NCBI RefSeq assembly: GCF_005860765.1
Contig: NZ_VCEI01000030.1
Coordinates: 338,139 to 402,138 of the forward strand
DNA: 64,000 bases
Source of the DNA: Dyadobacter sediminis
GTDB lineage: Bacteria > Bacteroidota > Bacteroidia > Cytophagales > Spirosomataceae
Direction: 5' to 3'
Of the stretch, positions 8,108 through 17,255 are shown piece after piece (position 1 is the stretch's first letter; each line of letters starts with the position of its first letter). The translations under genes and the position numbers were made by a program. Below the pieces are notes generated by a model that searched no databases, was not told where the DNA came from, and saw only the letters and a list, made by a program, of their open reading frames with translations.

Positions 8108-11002
8108 TCAGTTTGCCTCGGCTTCGGAATAAGCTTCCACCGGAATGCATGAGCAGATCAGATTACGGTCTCCGTAAGCGCTGTCTACGCGGCTTACACT
8201 TGGCCAGAACTTGTTAAACCGTAAATGCGGCAAAGGAAATGCGGCTTTTTCGCGGCTGTAAGAACGGTTCCAGTTTTCACTCAGCAAAATTCTTGACGTA
8301 TGCGGCGCATTTTTCAGAACATTGTCTGCACGGTCGGCTGCGCCTTCTTCTATTTCCCGGATTTCATTGCGAATGGCAATCATGGTGTCACAAAAACGGT
8401 CTAGTTCCGCCTTTGATTCCGATTCCGTCGGCTCAATCATCAGAGTTCCTGCCACCGGAAATGACAAAGTTGGTGCATGAAACCCGTAATCCATCAAACG
8501 TTTGGCAAGATCTTCTGCCTCTACGCCTACGGCTTTGAAGGAACGGCAGTCCAGAATCATTTCATGCGCACAGCGACCATTGCTGCCGGTATAAAGTACA
8601 TCATAATGTCCGCTCAAACGTTCTTTGATGTAATTAGCATTCAGGATGGCATATTTGGTAGCATTCGTAAGTCCTTCGCCACCCATCATGGCAATGTAAG
8701 CATAAGAAATAGTCAGAATACTTGCGCTGCCATAAGGTGCTGCGGAAACAGCACCTGCTTCACCTGCCGGCAAATGCTCCGGCTGTGTACTGAAATTAAC
8801 ATGTCCCGGCAAAAACGGCATCAGATGCTCGGCAACGCCGATCGGACCTACGCCCGGGCCTCCGCCTCCATGCGGAATACAGAATGTTTTATGCAGGTTA
8901 AGGTGACAAACATCTGCTCCGATTGTCGCCGGGCTTGTCAGTCCAACCTGTGCATTCATGTTCGCGCCGTCCATGTAAACCTGTCCGCCGTAAGAATGGA
9001 TCATGGAACAGATTTCGATGATACTTTCTTCGTAAACGCCGTGTGTTGAAGGATAAGTAACCATCAGGCACGACAGTTCATTGCTGTATTGCGCTGCTTT
9101 TGATTTTAGATCTTCCACATCAATGTTTCCGCTTTCATCACATCTGGTGACCACTACTTTCATTCCGGCCATTACTGCGGAAGCAGGGTTTGTTCCGTGC
9201 GCGGAAGAAGGAATCAGTGCTACATTCCGGTGATGATCGCCGCGGCTTTCGTGATAAGCACGAATGGCCATTAATCCGGCATATTCACCTTGAGCACCGG
9301 AATTGGGCTGAAACGACATCGCTGCAAAACCGGTAATTTCACATAGCCATGTATTCAGTTCACTTACAAGCTGTGCGTAGCCGCCAACCTGATTGGTAGG
9401 AGCGAAAGGGTGAATGGCACCGAATTCCGGCCATGTCAGCGGAATCATTTCAGCCGTTGCATTCAGTTTCATGGTGCAGCTACCCAGAGAAATCATGGAA
9501 TGAACAAGAGATAAATCCTTATTTTCCAGCGATTTCAGATAACGCAGCATTTCGTGCTCGGTATGGTGCGTATTGAATACCGGATGTGTCAGGTAATCGG
9601 AAGTACGAACCAGGTTTTCGGGTATTGAAATTTCCAGTTCCTCGTCAATAACCATTTCGCCCTGAAAACCTGAAACTTCTGCAAATACGTTCAGAAGTGC
9701 GATGGTGTCATCAAAGGTTTTGGCTTCATCAAACGACACAGAAACACTTTCCTCTTTATTGTATTTCAAATTGATACCCCATTTCAAAGCCTGTTCCCTT
9801 AACTTTCTGGTTAAAGGCGTTTTTACCGTAACGGTATCAAAATAATTTTCCGTAACAACTTCGTAATTGAACTTCCGGATTGTATCGGCAAACAAACGCG
9901 TAAGACCATGCGTACGCGCTGCAATGGCTTTGATTCCTTCCGGACCGTGGTAAACCGAGTAGGCGCCTGCGATAACGGCAAGAAGAACCTGAGCCGTACA
10001 GATGTTTGAAGTCGCTTTCTCACGACGGATATGCTGCTCACGAGTTTGCAAAGCCATTCTGAGCGCGCGGTTTCCTTCTGTGTCCACAGAAACACCAATG
10101 ATACGACCCGGAATGCTTCGTTTGAAAGCTTCCTTCGTTGCAAAATAGGCCGCATGTGGACCACCGTAGCCCATTGGAACGCCAAAGCGCTGCGAAGAGC
10201 CCACTACAACGTCAGCACCCATTTCGCCGGGCGATTTTAATAATGCCAATGCCAGCAAATCAGCTGCTACACAAACTGAAATATGCAGGTCATGCGCTGC
10301 TGCAATAAAATCGGTATAATCGATTACTTCACCGTTTGTGGCGGGATATTGCACCAGAACACCATACAGATTTTCATTCGTAAGATCAACACTTGCATGA
10401 TTTCCTACAATTACTTCAATACCGATCGGTTTGGCGCGGGTATGAATCAGATCAATGGTTTGAGGATGGCAAAGTTCTGAAACAAAAAACGTGTTTGCTT
10501 TCTTTTTAGCAGAAGGACGAAGGCCGTACAGCATGGTCATTGCTTCTGCCGCCGCAGTTGCTTCATCGAGTAACGATGCATTGGCGATTTCCATTCCGGT
10601 AAGGTCGGTAACTACTGTCTGAAAATTCAGCAGCATTTCCAGCCTTCCCTGCGCGATTTCTGCCTGATAAGGCGTATATGCCGTATACCACGCCGGATTT
10701 TCCAGTATATTTCTCAGGATTACATTGGGTGTTACGGTATCATAATAACCTGTTCCTATATAGGACCTGAGTATGGCATTTTTAGAGGCTATTTTTTTAA
10801 TGCCCTGCAGGAATTCACGTTCCGATTTCGGTTTTGGCAAATTCAATGGTTTTTGCAGACGTATTGCCGGCGGAAGTGTCTGCCCGATCAACTCGTCCAG
10901 AGATGCTGCTCCGATCGTATTCAGCATTTCCTGTAATTCCTGCTCATCTTTACCGTGATGACGGTTTTCAAATTTATCCTGATTCCGAAGATTAATTTTC
11001 AT
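8108..11002 (-). CDS. gcvP: Glycine dehydrogenase (decarboxylating), P protein
   Basis: This 964-residue pyridoxal-phosphate enzyme of the glycine cleavage system decarboxylates glycine and passes the aminomethyl group to the lipoyl H protein. The single-chain (non-split) form is shown by the length and the two homologous halves. The PLP-binding lysine is K705 in HLNLHKTF, followed by the glycine-rich PHGGGGPGVGP loop. The start MKINLRNQDKFENRH is followed by the typical N-terminal domain. gcvT and gcvH are not adjacent. A Bacteroidota-type -7 box lies upstream at 11046-11053. Confidence 0.97.
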   Translation of the reverse strand: MKINLRNQDKFENRHHGKDEQELQEMLNTIGAASLDELIGQTLPPAIRLQKPLNLPKPKSEREFLQGIKKIASKNAILRSYIGTGYYDTVTPNVILRNILENPAWYTAYTPYQAEIAQGRLEMLLNFQTVVTDLTGMEIANASLLDEATAAAEAMTMLYGLRPSAKKKANTFFVSELCHPQTIDLIHTRAKPIGIEVIVGNHASVDLTNENLYGVLVQYPATNGEVIDYTDFIAAAHDLHISVCVAADLLALALLKSPGEMGADVVVGSSQRFGVPMGYGGPHAAYFATKEAFKRSIPGRIIGVSVDTEGNRALRMALQTREQHIRREKATSNICTAQVLLAVIAGAYSVYHGPEGIKAIAARTHGLTRLFADTIRKFNYEVVTENYFDTVTVKTPLTRKLREQALKWGINLKYNKEESVSVSFDEAKTFDDTIALLNVFAEVSGFQGEMVIDEELEISIPENLVRTSDYLTHPVFNTHHTEHEMLRYLKSLENKDLSLVHSMISLGSCTMKLNATAEMIPLTWPEFGAIHPFAPTNQVGGYAQLVSELNTWLCEITGFAAMSFQPNSGAQGEYAGLMAIRAYHESRGDHHRNVALIPSSAHGTNPASAVMAGMKVVVTRCDESGNIDVEDLKSKAAQYSNELSCLMVTYPSTHGVYEESIIEICSMIHSYGGQVYMDGANMNAQVGLTSPATIGADVCHLNLHKTFCIPHGGGGPGVGPIGVAEHLMPFLPGHVNFSTQPEHLPAGEAGAVSAAPYGSASILTISYAYIAMMGGEGLTNATKYAILNANYIKERLSGHYDVLYTGSNGRCAHEMILDCRSFKAVGVEAEDLAKRLMDYGFHAPTLSFPVAGTLMIEPTESESKAELDRFCDTMIAIRNEIREIEEGAADRADNVLKNAPHTSRILLSENWNRSYSREKAAFPLPHLRFNKFWPSVSRVDSAYGDRNLICSCIPVEAYSEAEAN

Positions 11003-11045
11003 TCAACTTGGGCTGACAATGCCGTTAAAGATGGTTTTTAAAATA

Positions 11046-11053
11046 CAAAAGTA
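11046..11053 (-). promoter_or_regulatory. Candidate -7 element for gcvP
   Basis: On the minus strand the bases read TACTTTTG, matching the Bacteroidota -7 consensus TAnnTTTG, 43 bases before the gcvP start. I see no clear -33 TTTG at 19-21 bases upstream, so this is tentative. Confidence 0.35.
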
Positions 11054-11133
11054 AGCAAATCCAGACAAATCTTTCAGAGATCACCGGCATTGCTTACTCT
11101 TGAATATGTACAAATTCTGAGCTTGATGTAATA

Positions 11134-11346
11134 TTAGTGGTTCGGGCATCCGCAATCGGATTTCCGTTTGAAAATTCCCAGTATTTTTTTGGATCTAGGC
11201 TTTTTGTAACCTTTGTATTTCTTCTTTTTCCCAAGCATCTCCATTTTGGAAGCTTTGGCGGAAGTGCCAGCTGCATTTGCTGCCGGAAGGCCGAAAAAAA
11301 GCGTAAATACAAGAAATAGCGGTGCAAGGTTTTTCATTTTTATCAA
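11134..11346 (-). CDS. Small exported lysine-rich basic protein
   Basis: This 70-residue protein has a signal peptide (MKNLAPLFLVFTLFFGLPAANA, starting at residue 1 or 4). A very basic mature part of about 45 residues follows, with clusters such as KKKKYKGYKKPRSKK, and ends in DCGCPNH. The two cysteines near the end could bind a metal or form a disulfide. I do not recognise a family. It stands alone between gcvP and a metallophosphoesterase gene, both on the same strand. The signal peptide and composition make it more likely to be coding than the overlapping frame at 11094-11327. Confidence 0.6.
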   Translation of the reverse strand: MIKMKNLAPLFLVFTLFFGLPAANAAGTSAKASKMEMLGKKKKYKGYKKPRSKKILGIFKRKSDCGCPNH

Positions 11347-11421
11347 ATTTCAGCATTAACAAGTATATATTCAACGCAATTCTAACTGAAAACGGTATAA
11401 GCGGAATTTCGGTTTCAATGT

Positions 11422-12687
11422 TTACGCTTTTACCAGTTCCATGATCGTTATTTCCGGCAAAATCCCTACTCTTCCCGGATAGCCCAAGTAACCAAAACCA
11501 CGGTTAACGTACAAAAACTGATCATTTTCTTCGTACAATCCGGCCCACTGTTTGTATCTGTACTGCACCGGGCTCCATTTCACTTTACCGATTTCCACAC
11601 CAAACTGCATGCCGTGCGTATGTCCTGCAAATGCAATATCAATGTCTTTGTATTTTGGCAAAACCTGTGCTTGCCAGTGACTTGGATCATGCGACAACAA
11701 CAGCTTTACCGGAAAGTCACCGGTATTTTGATAAGCTTTTTCCAGATTGCCATACTTCGCAAAATTTCCTGCGCCCCAGTTCTGGATTCCGATCAAACCG
11801 ATCTCTTCTCCGTCTACCCGGATCGCGCGGTTTTCATCCAGCATGAGGTTCCAGCCCATGACCTGATGTGCTTTCTGCAGGTTTCTGAGATTGGCGGCCT
11901 TTTCCTGAACACCTGACCATTGAACATAGTCGCCATAATCATGATTGCCCAAAACTGAATGCACACCAAGCGGCGCTTTTACCTTGTCAAAAATATTGAT
12001 ATAATCCTGTACTTCCATGGCCCGGTCATTCACAAGATCACCTGTAAAAAAAGCTATGTCCGGCTTTTCTTTCATCAGCATTTCAATTCCGCCTTTGACC
12101 GCTGTTTTGTTGAAAAAACTGCCTGAATGGATGTCCGATAACTGCGCAATTTTAATTCCATGAAAAGCCCGCGGCAGATTTTTCAGCGGAACGCGTACTC
12201 TTCTAATGCGGTAATCGTGCGCACCGGATAAAATCCCAAATGCAAAAGTCCCCATCAATCCGGCGCTTGCGACAACAGCCGTCGTTGCCAGAAACTGCGA
12301 TCGCGGAATGGAAGGCTCACCGGTTTCGAGCGAAACAGGTGCGGCAGAAGGAATAAAGAAACTGGTTACCCATTGTAAAAACCGCCTGGCGTCATCAATC
12401 AGTAAAACCAGAACACCCAGGAATTTGGAAAGGTATGGGATGGCAATAAAGGCAACGATGAACGTCCGGGTCGTACTTTTGAAATAGTCGGGCGGCAACA
12501 GCTGCATGCCTATGTAAGCAAACAATGTAATTGCGGTAAGGCCCCAGTATGCACCGCCAATCCAGCGCTGTGTCAACGGATTCAGATTACGGATGACCAT
12601 TCTCAGGCCCTGCCACAAATACCAGTCAATGGCAACAAGGATAAACGTCAAAAATATAAAAAAGAAAGTCCTGTTCATTTCAAGCAT
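11422..12687 (-). CDS. Membrane-anchored calcineurin-like metallophosphoesterase
   Basis: This 421-residue protein has about four to five N-terminal hydrophobic segments (to residue ~150) and a C-terminal metallophosphoesterase domain. The metal-binding motifs are in order: D185-x-H187 (LSDIH), GDLVND at 216-221, GNHD at 247-250, a LLLSHD motif, and AGHTHG. This arrangement resembles YaeI/YkoQ-type phosphodiesterases that act on lipid or nucleotide phosphates at the membrane. The substrate cannot be read from the sequence. The start could be at residue 1 or the MNRTFF methionine at residue 4. Confidence 0.88.
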   Translation of the reverse strand: MLEMNRTFFFIFLTFILVAIDWYLWQGLRMVIRNLNPLTQRWIGGAYWGLTAITLFAYIGMQLLPPDYFKSTTRTFIVAFIAIPYLSKFLGVLVLLIDDARRFLQWVTSFFIPSAAPVSLETGEPSIPRSQFLATTAVVASAGLMGTFAFGILSGAHDYRIRRVRVPLKNLPRAFHGIKIAQLSDIHSGSFFNKTAVKGGIEMLMKEKPDIAFFTGDLVNDRAMEVQDYINIFDKVKAPLGVHSVLGNHDYGDYVQWSGVQEKAANLRNLQKAHQVMGWNLMLDENRAIRVDGEEIGLIGIQNWGAGNFAKYGNLEKAYQNTGDFPVKLLLSHDPSHWQAQVLPKYKDIDIAFAGHTHGMQFGVEIGKVKWSPVQYRYKQWAGLYEENDQFLYVNRGFGYLGYPGRVGILPEITIMELVKA

Positions 12688-12798
12688 TAATTACCAAATA
12701 TGCTACATCAACATTCATCAGGATTTTCTCGTTCGGAGCGCGAATCAGATTCTTGAAGTTTATTTATATCACAAAAAAGAATTGATTCTTCATTGAAT

Positions 12799-12829
12799 TT
12801 TGGAGGCTAAAACGTGTTATATATTTTTG
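12799..12829 (+). promoter_or_regulatory. Bacteroidota-type promoter for the 12852 gene
   Basis: TTTG at 12799-12802 and TATTTTTG at 12822-12829 are separated by 19 bases, an exact match to the TTTG / TAnnTTTG pattern. The predicted transcript starts about 15 bases before the ATG at 12852. Confidence 0.6.
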
Positions 12830-12851
12830 AAATAGTAATCTGCTGTCCATT

Positions 12852-13073
12852 ATGCCGAATTTTGATTTTAAAAGATTTCACATCCGCTCCATGAACGCAG
12901 GCTCTGATCAGGAAAGAGCCGCTATTAATCAGGAACTTAAAGATCTTTATGCTTCTCTTTCCGGAGATGACAAAAAGATTTTTAACGAACAGCTTCAGAC
13001 ATTCCTGACCAAAGAAGTAAGCCGTATCAAATCAGATTATGAATCCGTTCAGGGTCTCAATCAGGCCAACTGA
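12852..13073 (+). CDS. Small conserved-looking hypothetical protein
   Basis: This 73-residue, mostly helical, charged protein has no signal peptide or membrane segment. It begins with an FDFKRFHIRSM segment and has a predicted helical pair (ERAAINQELKDLYASL and DKKIFNEQLQTFLTKEV). I do not recognise a characterised family. A well-formed promoter lies directly upstream, and the gene ends 12 bases before the convergent YqgE gene. Both points support it being real. Function unknown. Confidence 0.65.
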   Translation: MPNFDFKRFHIRSMNAGSDQERAAINQELKDLYASLSGDDKKIFNEQLQTFLTKEVSRIKSDYESVQGLNQAN

Positions 13074-13085
13074 TTTAAAAAAAGG

Positions 13086-13634
13086 TTAATTAAGGCGCGG
13101 ATCAATCGGGTAATGAGCTATGGAACGGTACTCTCCGCCCATATTTTTCAGGATTTCACGCCAGAAATTGCCTGGTGTTGTTGTAAAAAGAAAATCCGAT
13201 GTTGTGTTCGTGATAATCCAGGAGTCCTGACGTATTTCTTCATCCAGCTGGCCTCCGCTCCACCCCGAATATCCGATAAAGAAGCGGACATCATCCGGCT
13301 GAATTGTATTCAGGTTCAGAAGTGTTTTTACACTGTTGAAATCCCCGCCCCAGAACACGTCTTTCATGATTTCAGTGCCTCCGGCAATAAGGTCCGGCCT
13401 TCTGTGAATAAAATGCAATGTATTTTTTTCGACCGGACCGCCAAGATGCAGCGGTATGTCCTGATAAATGGTCTCTTCCAGTACATCGCCCAGGAAAAGG
13501 TCTGTCAGTTGGTTCAGTACAAAACCAAAGCTTCCCAGTTCATTGTGCTCACACATCAGAATTACCCCTCTTTCAAAGTTCGGATCTCCAAGAAATGGTT
13601 TGGCAATTAACAAGCTTCCTTTTGAAACACTCAT
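13086..13634 (-). CDS. YqgE/AlgH family protein (UPF0301)
   Basis: This 182-residue protein belongs to the UPF0301 family. The start MSVSKGSLLIAKPFLGDPNF matches the family N-terminus, so an in-frame ATG 36 bases upstream is judged unlikely. Family features include the FERGVILMCEHN and GSFGFVLNQ segments and the LHLGGPVE motif. The GYSGWSGGQLDEEI motif appears near the end. The molecular function is poorly known, although AlgH has been linked to regulation in pseudomonads (family knowledge). No partner genes are adjacent. Confidence 0.9.
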   Translation of the reverse strand: MSVSKGSLLIAKPFLGDPNFERGVILMCEHNELGSFGFVLNQLTDLFLGDVLEETIYQDIPLHLGGPVEKNTLHFIHRRPDLIAGGTEIMKDVFWGGDFNSVKTLLNLNTIQPDDVRFFIGYSGWSGGQLDEEIRQDSWIITNTTSDFLFTTTPGNFWREILKNMGGEYRSIAHYPIDPRLN

Positions 13635-13796
13635 AATTAAAGATATAACTGGCCAATATGACTCATTCAAAAACGTAATATATTTATTTTTTTGTACCTA
13701 TTCTGTCAGGATTAGCAAAAGGCTGAAAAGCTTTTTACTATTTTACGGTCATCATAAAAAGAATGCCAGTCATTCATACGTATAAAGTCAGGTATC

Positions 13797-14318
13797 ATGG
13801 CACTTATAAAATCGGTTCGCGGATTTAATCCGTCTTTTGGAGAATCATGCTGGTTTGCAGAAAATGCTACCATAGTCGGGGACGTGATTATGGGCGAGCA
13901 TTGTACGGTCTGGTTCAATGCCGTAATCCGTGGCGATGTGAACAGCATCCGTATCGGCAATTATTCCAATGTACAGGACGGTGCTGTAATCCATTGTACA
14001 TATCAGCGGTTTGCCACCACAATCGGAAGTTATGTTTCCATTGCGCACAATGCCATTGTGCACGGCTGCACCATTGAAGACCATGTGCTTGTCGGAATGG
14101 GTGCCATTGTGATGGATGGAGCCATAATCGGAAAGGGCTCGATTATCGCAGCCGGTGCCATTGTTACGCAAGGAACAAAAGTACCGCCGGGAACGATTTA
14201 CGCAGGAAATCCGGCGAAATACCTGAAAGACGTCTCGCCGGAACTGGATGCTGCTATTGACCGTACGGCTAACAATTATATTACTTATTCCGGATGGTTT
14301 CAGGAAGGGGAAAATTGA
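13797..14318 (+). CDS. Gamma-class carbonic anhydrase family protein (left-handed beta-helix)
   Basis: This 173-residue hexapeptide-repeat protein folds as a left-handed parallel beta-helix. Metal-ligand histidines fit the gamma carbonic anhydrase pattern: H66 (AVIHCT), H84 and H89 (IAHNAIVHGC). Such proteins (YrdA/PaaY group) form trimers and bind zinc or iron. Carbonic anhydrase activity is plausible, but many members have none measured. The gene stands alone and converges on the DedA gene. Confidence 0.88.
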   Translation: MALIKSVRGFNPSFGESCWFAENATIVGDVIMGEHCTVWFNAVIRGDVNSIRIGNYSNVQDGAVIHCTYQRFATTIGSYVSIAHNAIVHGCTIEDHVLVGMGAIVMDGAIIGKGSIIAAGAIVTQGTKVPPGTIYAGNPAKYLKDVSPELDAAIDRTANNYITYSGWFQEGEN

Positions 14319-14423
14319 TGCATGCCGGGTAGCAATTGAAATTAGTTAGGATTGTCATTTGTTGTCATTGATTGTTTAACAAATGGTAACTTTCTATGCT
14401 GATTGCTAATAGCTAATAGCTGT

Positions 14424-15053
14424 TTAACTCATTTCTTTTCTTGCATTCAGGTACCCTTTTATAACGGTGAAGGTTGTTATCGCGAGGAAGAACAGGATAA
14501 TGTAATGAACGTAATCCACAATCCAGGGAAAACGTTCTCCAAAAAGGTAACCGCCGCCCGTCAACAGTCCGATCCATATTGCGCCGCCGGCTACGTTATT
14601 GATCAGGAAAGAAGTAAAAGGCATTTTGACCAATCCTGCAAGAATCGGCGCGAATGTACGTACAACGGGAAGAAACCTGCTGACGATCAACGTTCTGCTT
14701 CCGTACTTATCAAAATAGTTTCGCGTTGTTTCAATGTGTTTTTTCTTGAAAAAGAAAGAATCCTTCTTGTTCTCGAACATTCCGCCAAAGTATTTCCCGA
14801 AAATGTAGCCCGTCAGTGATCCCAGAACAGCCGCTGTAAACATGCATAGTAACAAAATGAAAATAGGAACACCCAGAATGCCCGTTCCGCAGAACACGCC
14901 CGCCAGAAACACGAGGTAATCGCCCGGCAAAAAGAACGCGAAGAAAAGACCGTTTTCAGCAAACACAATAAACGTAATGACCAGCAGTCCTCCGGTACGG
15001 ATCAACTCCTCGGAATTAAGTATATACTGGAAAAAATCAACAACTGAATTCAT
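14424..15053 (-). CDS. DedA family membrane protein (VTT domain)
   Basis: This 209-residue inner-membrane protein has four to five hydrophobic segments and the DedA/VTT signatures. These include ENGLFFAFFLPGDYLVFLAG split around residues 28-48, with the conserved acidic residue and the G-D-Y. The SRFLPVVRTFAPILAG motif with its arginines lies near residues 124-139. Family members scramble or flip undecaprenyl phosphate and phospholipids and affect membrane homeostasis (family knowledge). The assignment to a specific substrate is open. Confidence 0.9.
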   Translation of the reverse strand: MNSVVDFFQYILNSEELIRTGGLLVITFIVFAENGLFFAFFLPGDYLVFLAGVFCGTGILGVPIFILLLCMFTAAVLGSLTGYIFGKYFGGMFENKKDSFFFKKKHIETTRNYFDKYGSRTLIVSRFLPVVRTFAPILAGLVKMPFTSFLINNVAGGAIWIGLLTGGGYLFGERFPWIVDYVHYIILFFLAITTFTVIKGYLNARKEMS

Positions 15054-15226
15054 TTGTAAGTAACGCTAAGTAGTTCTGGCAATTAGCTTTCGGGAAAGTG
15101 AATATTCAATAAACCGTGTGTTGTTAAAACTGTTGTTCCCAATCAATTTCAAGCAATTGCCTGATTATAAAAAATTCATGCTTTCGACTCGGTTCCATGA
15201 TGGCCATGGACTTGATCCTGCCAAAT

Positions 15227-17122
15227 TTAGGCATTTTCTGACAGTTCAAGCCAGCGCATTTCCTTGTCCGCCTGACTGCCGGTAATTTCCTCTATTTGCC
15301 TTGACCATTTTGCAAGCTCATCGTGCGAACCTCCTGCATTCAGCTTTTCCACCAATTGTACCTTTTGTTTCTCCATTTGAGCAATCTCGGTTTCCAGCTG
15401 CTCCATTTCCTTCTGTTCTTTGTAACTCAGTTTCCGCTTAGATACGGAAGTGGCAGGCGCTGTTTCTTTTACCGGCTCTGCAACAGGCGCAGTAACACTT
15501 TTGGCAGGAACTGAAGCTGTACTCTTTTTCTCGGCCTCTTGTTCATCCTGATAATCGCGCAACTCTGTATAATTTCCCGGAAAATCGCTGATTTCTCCTT
15601 CTCCCTCAAAAACAAAAATATGCTGCACAAGACGATCCAGAAAGTACCGGTCGTGAGACACGATCACAAGACAGCCCGGAAAGTTCAGCAGAAATTCTTC
15701 CAGTACGTTCAGACTGGCAATATCCAGATCATTTGTAGGTTCATCCAGAATCAGGAAATTGGGCTGTTTGATCAGGATCAGTAAAAGCTGCAATCTGCGT
15801 TTTTCACCACCGCTCAGTTTGGAGATAAAATCGTACTGTTTGGAAGGTGAAAACAGAAAAGCCTGCAAAAGATGCCCGACCGTAACCGTTTCGCCCGTTC
15901 CAAGCTGCACCACTTCGGCCACGTCTTTTACAATATCAATAACCCGCTGATTTTCATTAAAGACAAGATCCGTCTGCTTGTAATAACCAAACTGAACCGT
16001 TTCTCCTTTGGTAATCTGGCCTTTGTCGGGCTGCAGTTCGCCGGTGATCATATTGAGCAGCGTCGATTTACCCATACCGTTCTGTCCGACGATCCCGATA
16101 CGGTCGCCTTTGCGGAAAGTATATTCAAAATCTTTGATCAGCTGACGATTATCAAATCCTTTGCTGACATGATCCAGCTCGATAATCTTACTTCCCAGCC
16201 TTGAAGTCCTGACGTTCAGTTCCATCTGGGTGTCAAATTTCTTCTGGCTTGCTTTTTCCTTCAGTTCTTCAAAAGCATCCACGCGGTATTTGGCTTTGGT
16301 TCCTCTTGCCTTGGGCTGCCGGCGGATCCAGTCCAGTTCCTTTCGCATGAGGTTGCGTGCCTTGTCAATGCCGGCCGCTTCCATTTCCTCCCGTTCGGCT
16401 TTCTTTTCCAGAAAATACGTGTAATTTCCTTTATAGGTATAAGCCGAGCCATGATCCAGTTCCAGCATCTGATTGCAAACGGTATCCAGAAAATAACGGT
16501 CGTGTGTTACAACCAGAAGTGTGGTGTTGGACGTATTCAGGTAATTTTCCAGCCATTCCACCGTATCCAGGTCCAGATGGTTGGTCGGTTCATCCAGAAT
16601 AAGCAAATCCGGATCTTCAAGCAAAACTTTGGCCATTGCAACCCGCTTGCGCTGGCCTCCGGACAATGTTCCGTACAGGTTTTCGGTATTGTGAATGCCC
16701 AGACGGCCAAGAATTTCCTTTGTTCTGTATTCAAAATCCCACGCGTTGAACTTGTCCATTTCCTCCATTACTTCCGAAAGCGCATCGTGATTATCCGTTT
16801 CAATGGCATGTTCATACCTTTTTACAACCTGTGCAATCGGGTTATTGGACGAAAAAATCACTTCCATAACCGGCAAGGTTTCATCGAATGCAGGGCTTTG
16901 GTCGAGATAGCCCACACGGATGTCTTTACGGATGCTTACTTCGCCTTCGTCCGCCGGTATCTTACCTGTAAGAATATTTAGAAAAGTCGTTTTTCCCGTT
17001 CCGTTTGTTCCAATAAGGGCTACTTTATCCCCTCTGCTTATTCCGAAACTGACATTTTTAAAAAGCCACTGATCACCAAATGACTTTGCTATATTTTCTG
17101 CTGAAAGATAATTCATGGTCAA
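15227..17122 (-). CDS. ABC-F family ATPase (Uup/EttA-type, two ATPase domains)
   Basis: This 631-residue soluble protein has two ABC ATPase domains and no membrane part. Walker A motifs are GTNGTGKTT (about residues 38-46) and GQNGMGKST (about 347-355). Signature motifs are LSGGQRKR and LSGGEKRR. Both Walker B motifs read ILDEPTN. The linker between the domains is charged, as in ABC-F proteins that act on the ribosome. A C-terminal coiled-coil rich in E and K (from about residue 560) resembles the DNA-binding tail of Uup. Which ABC-F subgroup it belongs to cannot be fixed here. Confidence 0.92.
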   Translation of the reverse strand: MTMNYLSAENIAKSFGDQWLFKNVSFGISRGDKVALIGTNGTGKTTFLNILTGKIPADEGEVSIRKDIRVGYLDQSPAFDETLPVMEVIFSSNNPIAQVVKRYEHAIETDNHDALSEVMEEMDKFNAWDFEYRTKEILGRLGIHNTENLYGTLSGGQRKRVAMAKVLLEDPDLLILDEPTNHLDLDTVEWLENYLNTSNTTLLVVTHDRYFLDTVCNQMLELDHGSAYTYKGNYTYFLEKKAEREEMEAAGIDKARNLMRKELDWIRRQPKARGTKAKYRVDAFEELKEKASQKKFDTQMELNVRTSRLGSKIIELDHVSKGFDNRQLIKDFEYTFRKGDRIGIVGQNGMGKSTLLNMITGELQPDKGQITKGETVQFGYYKQTDLVFNENQRVIDIVKDVAEVVQLGTGETVTVGHLLQAFLFSPSKQYDFISKLSGGEKRRLQLLLILIKQPNFLILDEPTNDLDIASLNVLEEFLLNFPGCLVIVSHDRYFLDRLVQHIFVFEGEGEISDFPGNYTELRDYQDEQEAEKKSTASVPAKSVTAPVAEPVKETAPATSVSKRKLSYKEQKEMEQLETEIAQMEKQKVQLVEKLNAGGSHDELAKWSRQIEEITGSQADKEMRWLELSENA

Positions 17123-17141
17123 AATAAAAATTCTATATCTG

Positions 17142-17170
17142 CAAAGTTAGGACAGATATTAAACAACAAA
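17142..17170 (-). promoter_or_regulatory. Candidate promoter for the ABC-F gene
   Basis: On the minus strand TTTG (17170-17167) precedes TAACTTTG (17149-17142) by 17 bases. This is close to the TTTG / TAnnTTTG spacing of 19-21. The box ends 20 bases before the start codon. Confidence 0.45.
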
Positions 17171-17255
17171 GAAAAAATTCGTTTTCATAGGGTAAATACC
17201 ATAATATTGCTCTTTATATTTAGTTATATGGTTCCATAGAACACGTTATTCAATC

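Noticed and set aside
11003..11093. Glycine riboswitch upstream of gcvP
   Set aside because: The 5' region is short and A/T-rich, and I see neither of the conserved aptamer cores.
11094..11327. 77-codon minus-strand frame overlapping the small basic protein gene
   Set aside because: The overlapping frame 11134-11346 has a clear signal peptide and coherent composition. This one does not.
14403..14819. Plus-strand 138-codon frame over the DedA gene
   Set aside because: It is antisense to a clear membrane protein gene and has no domain of its own.
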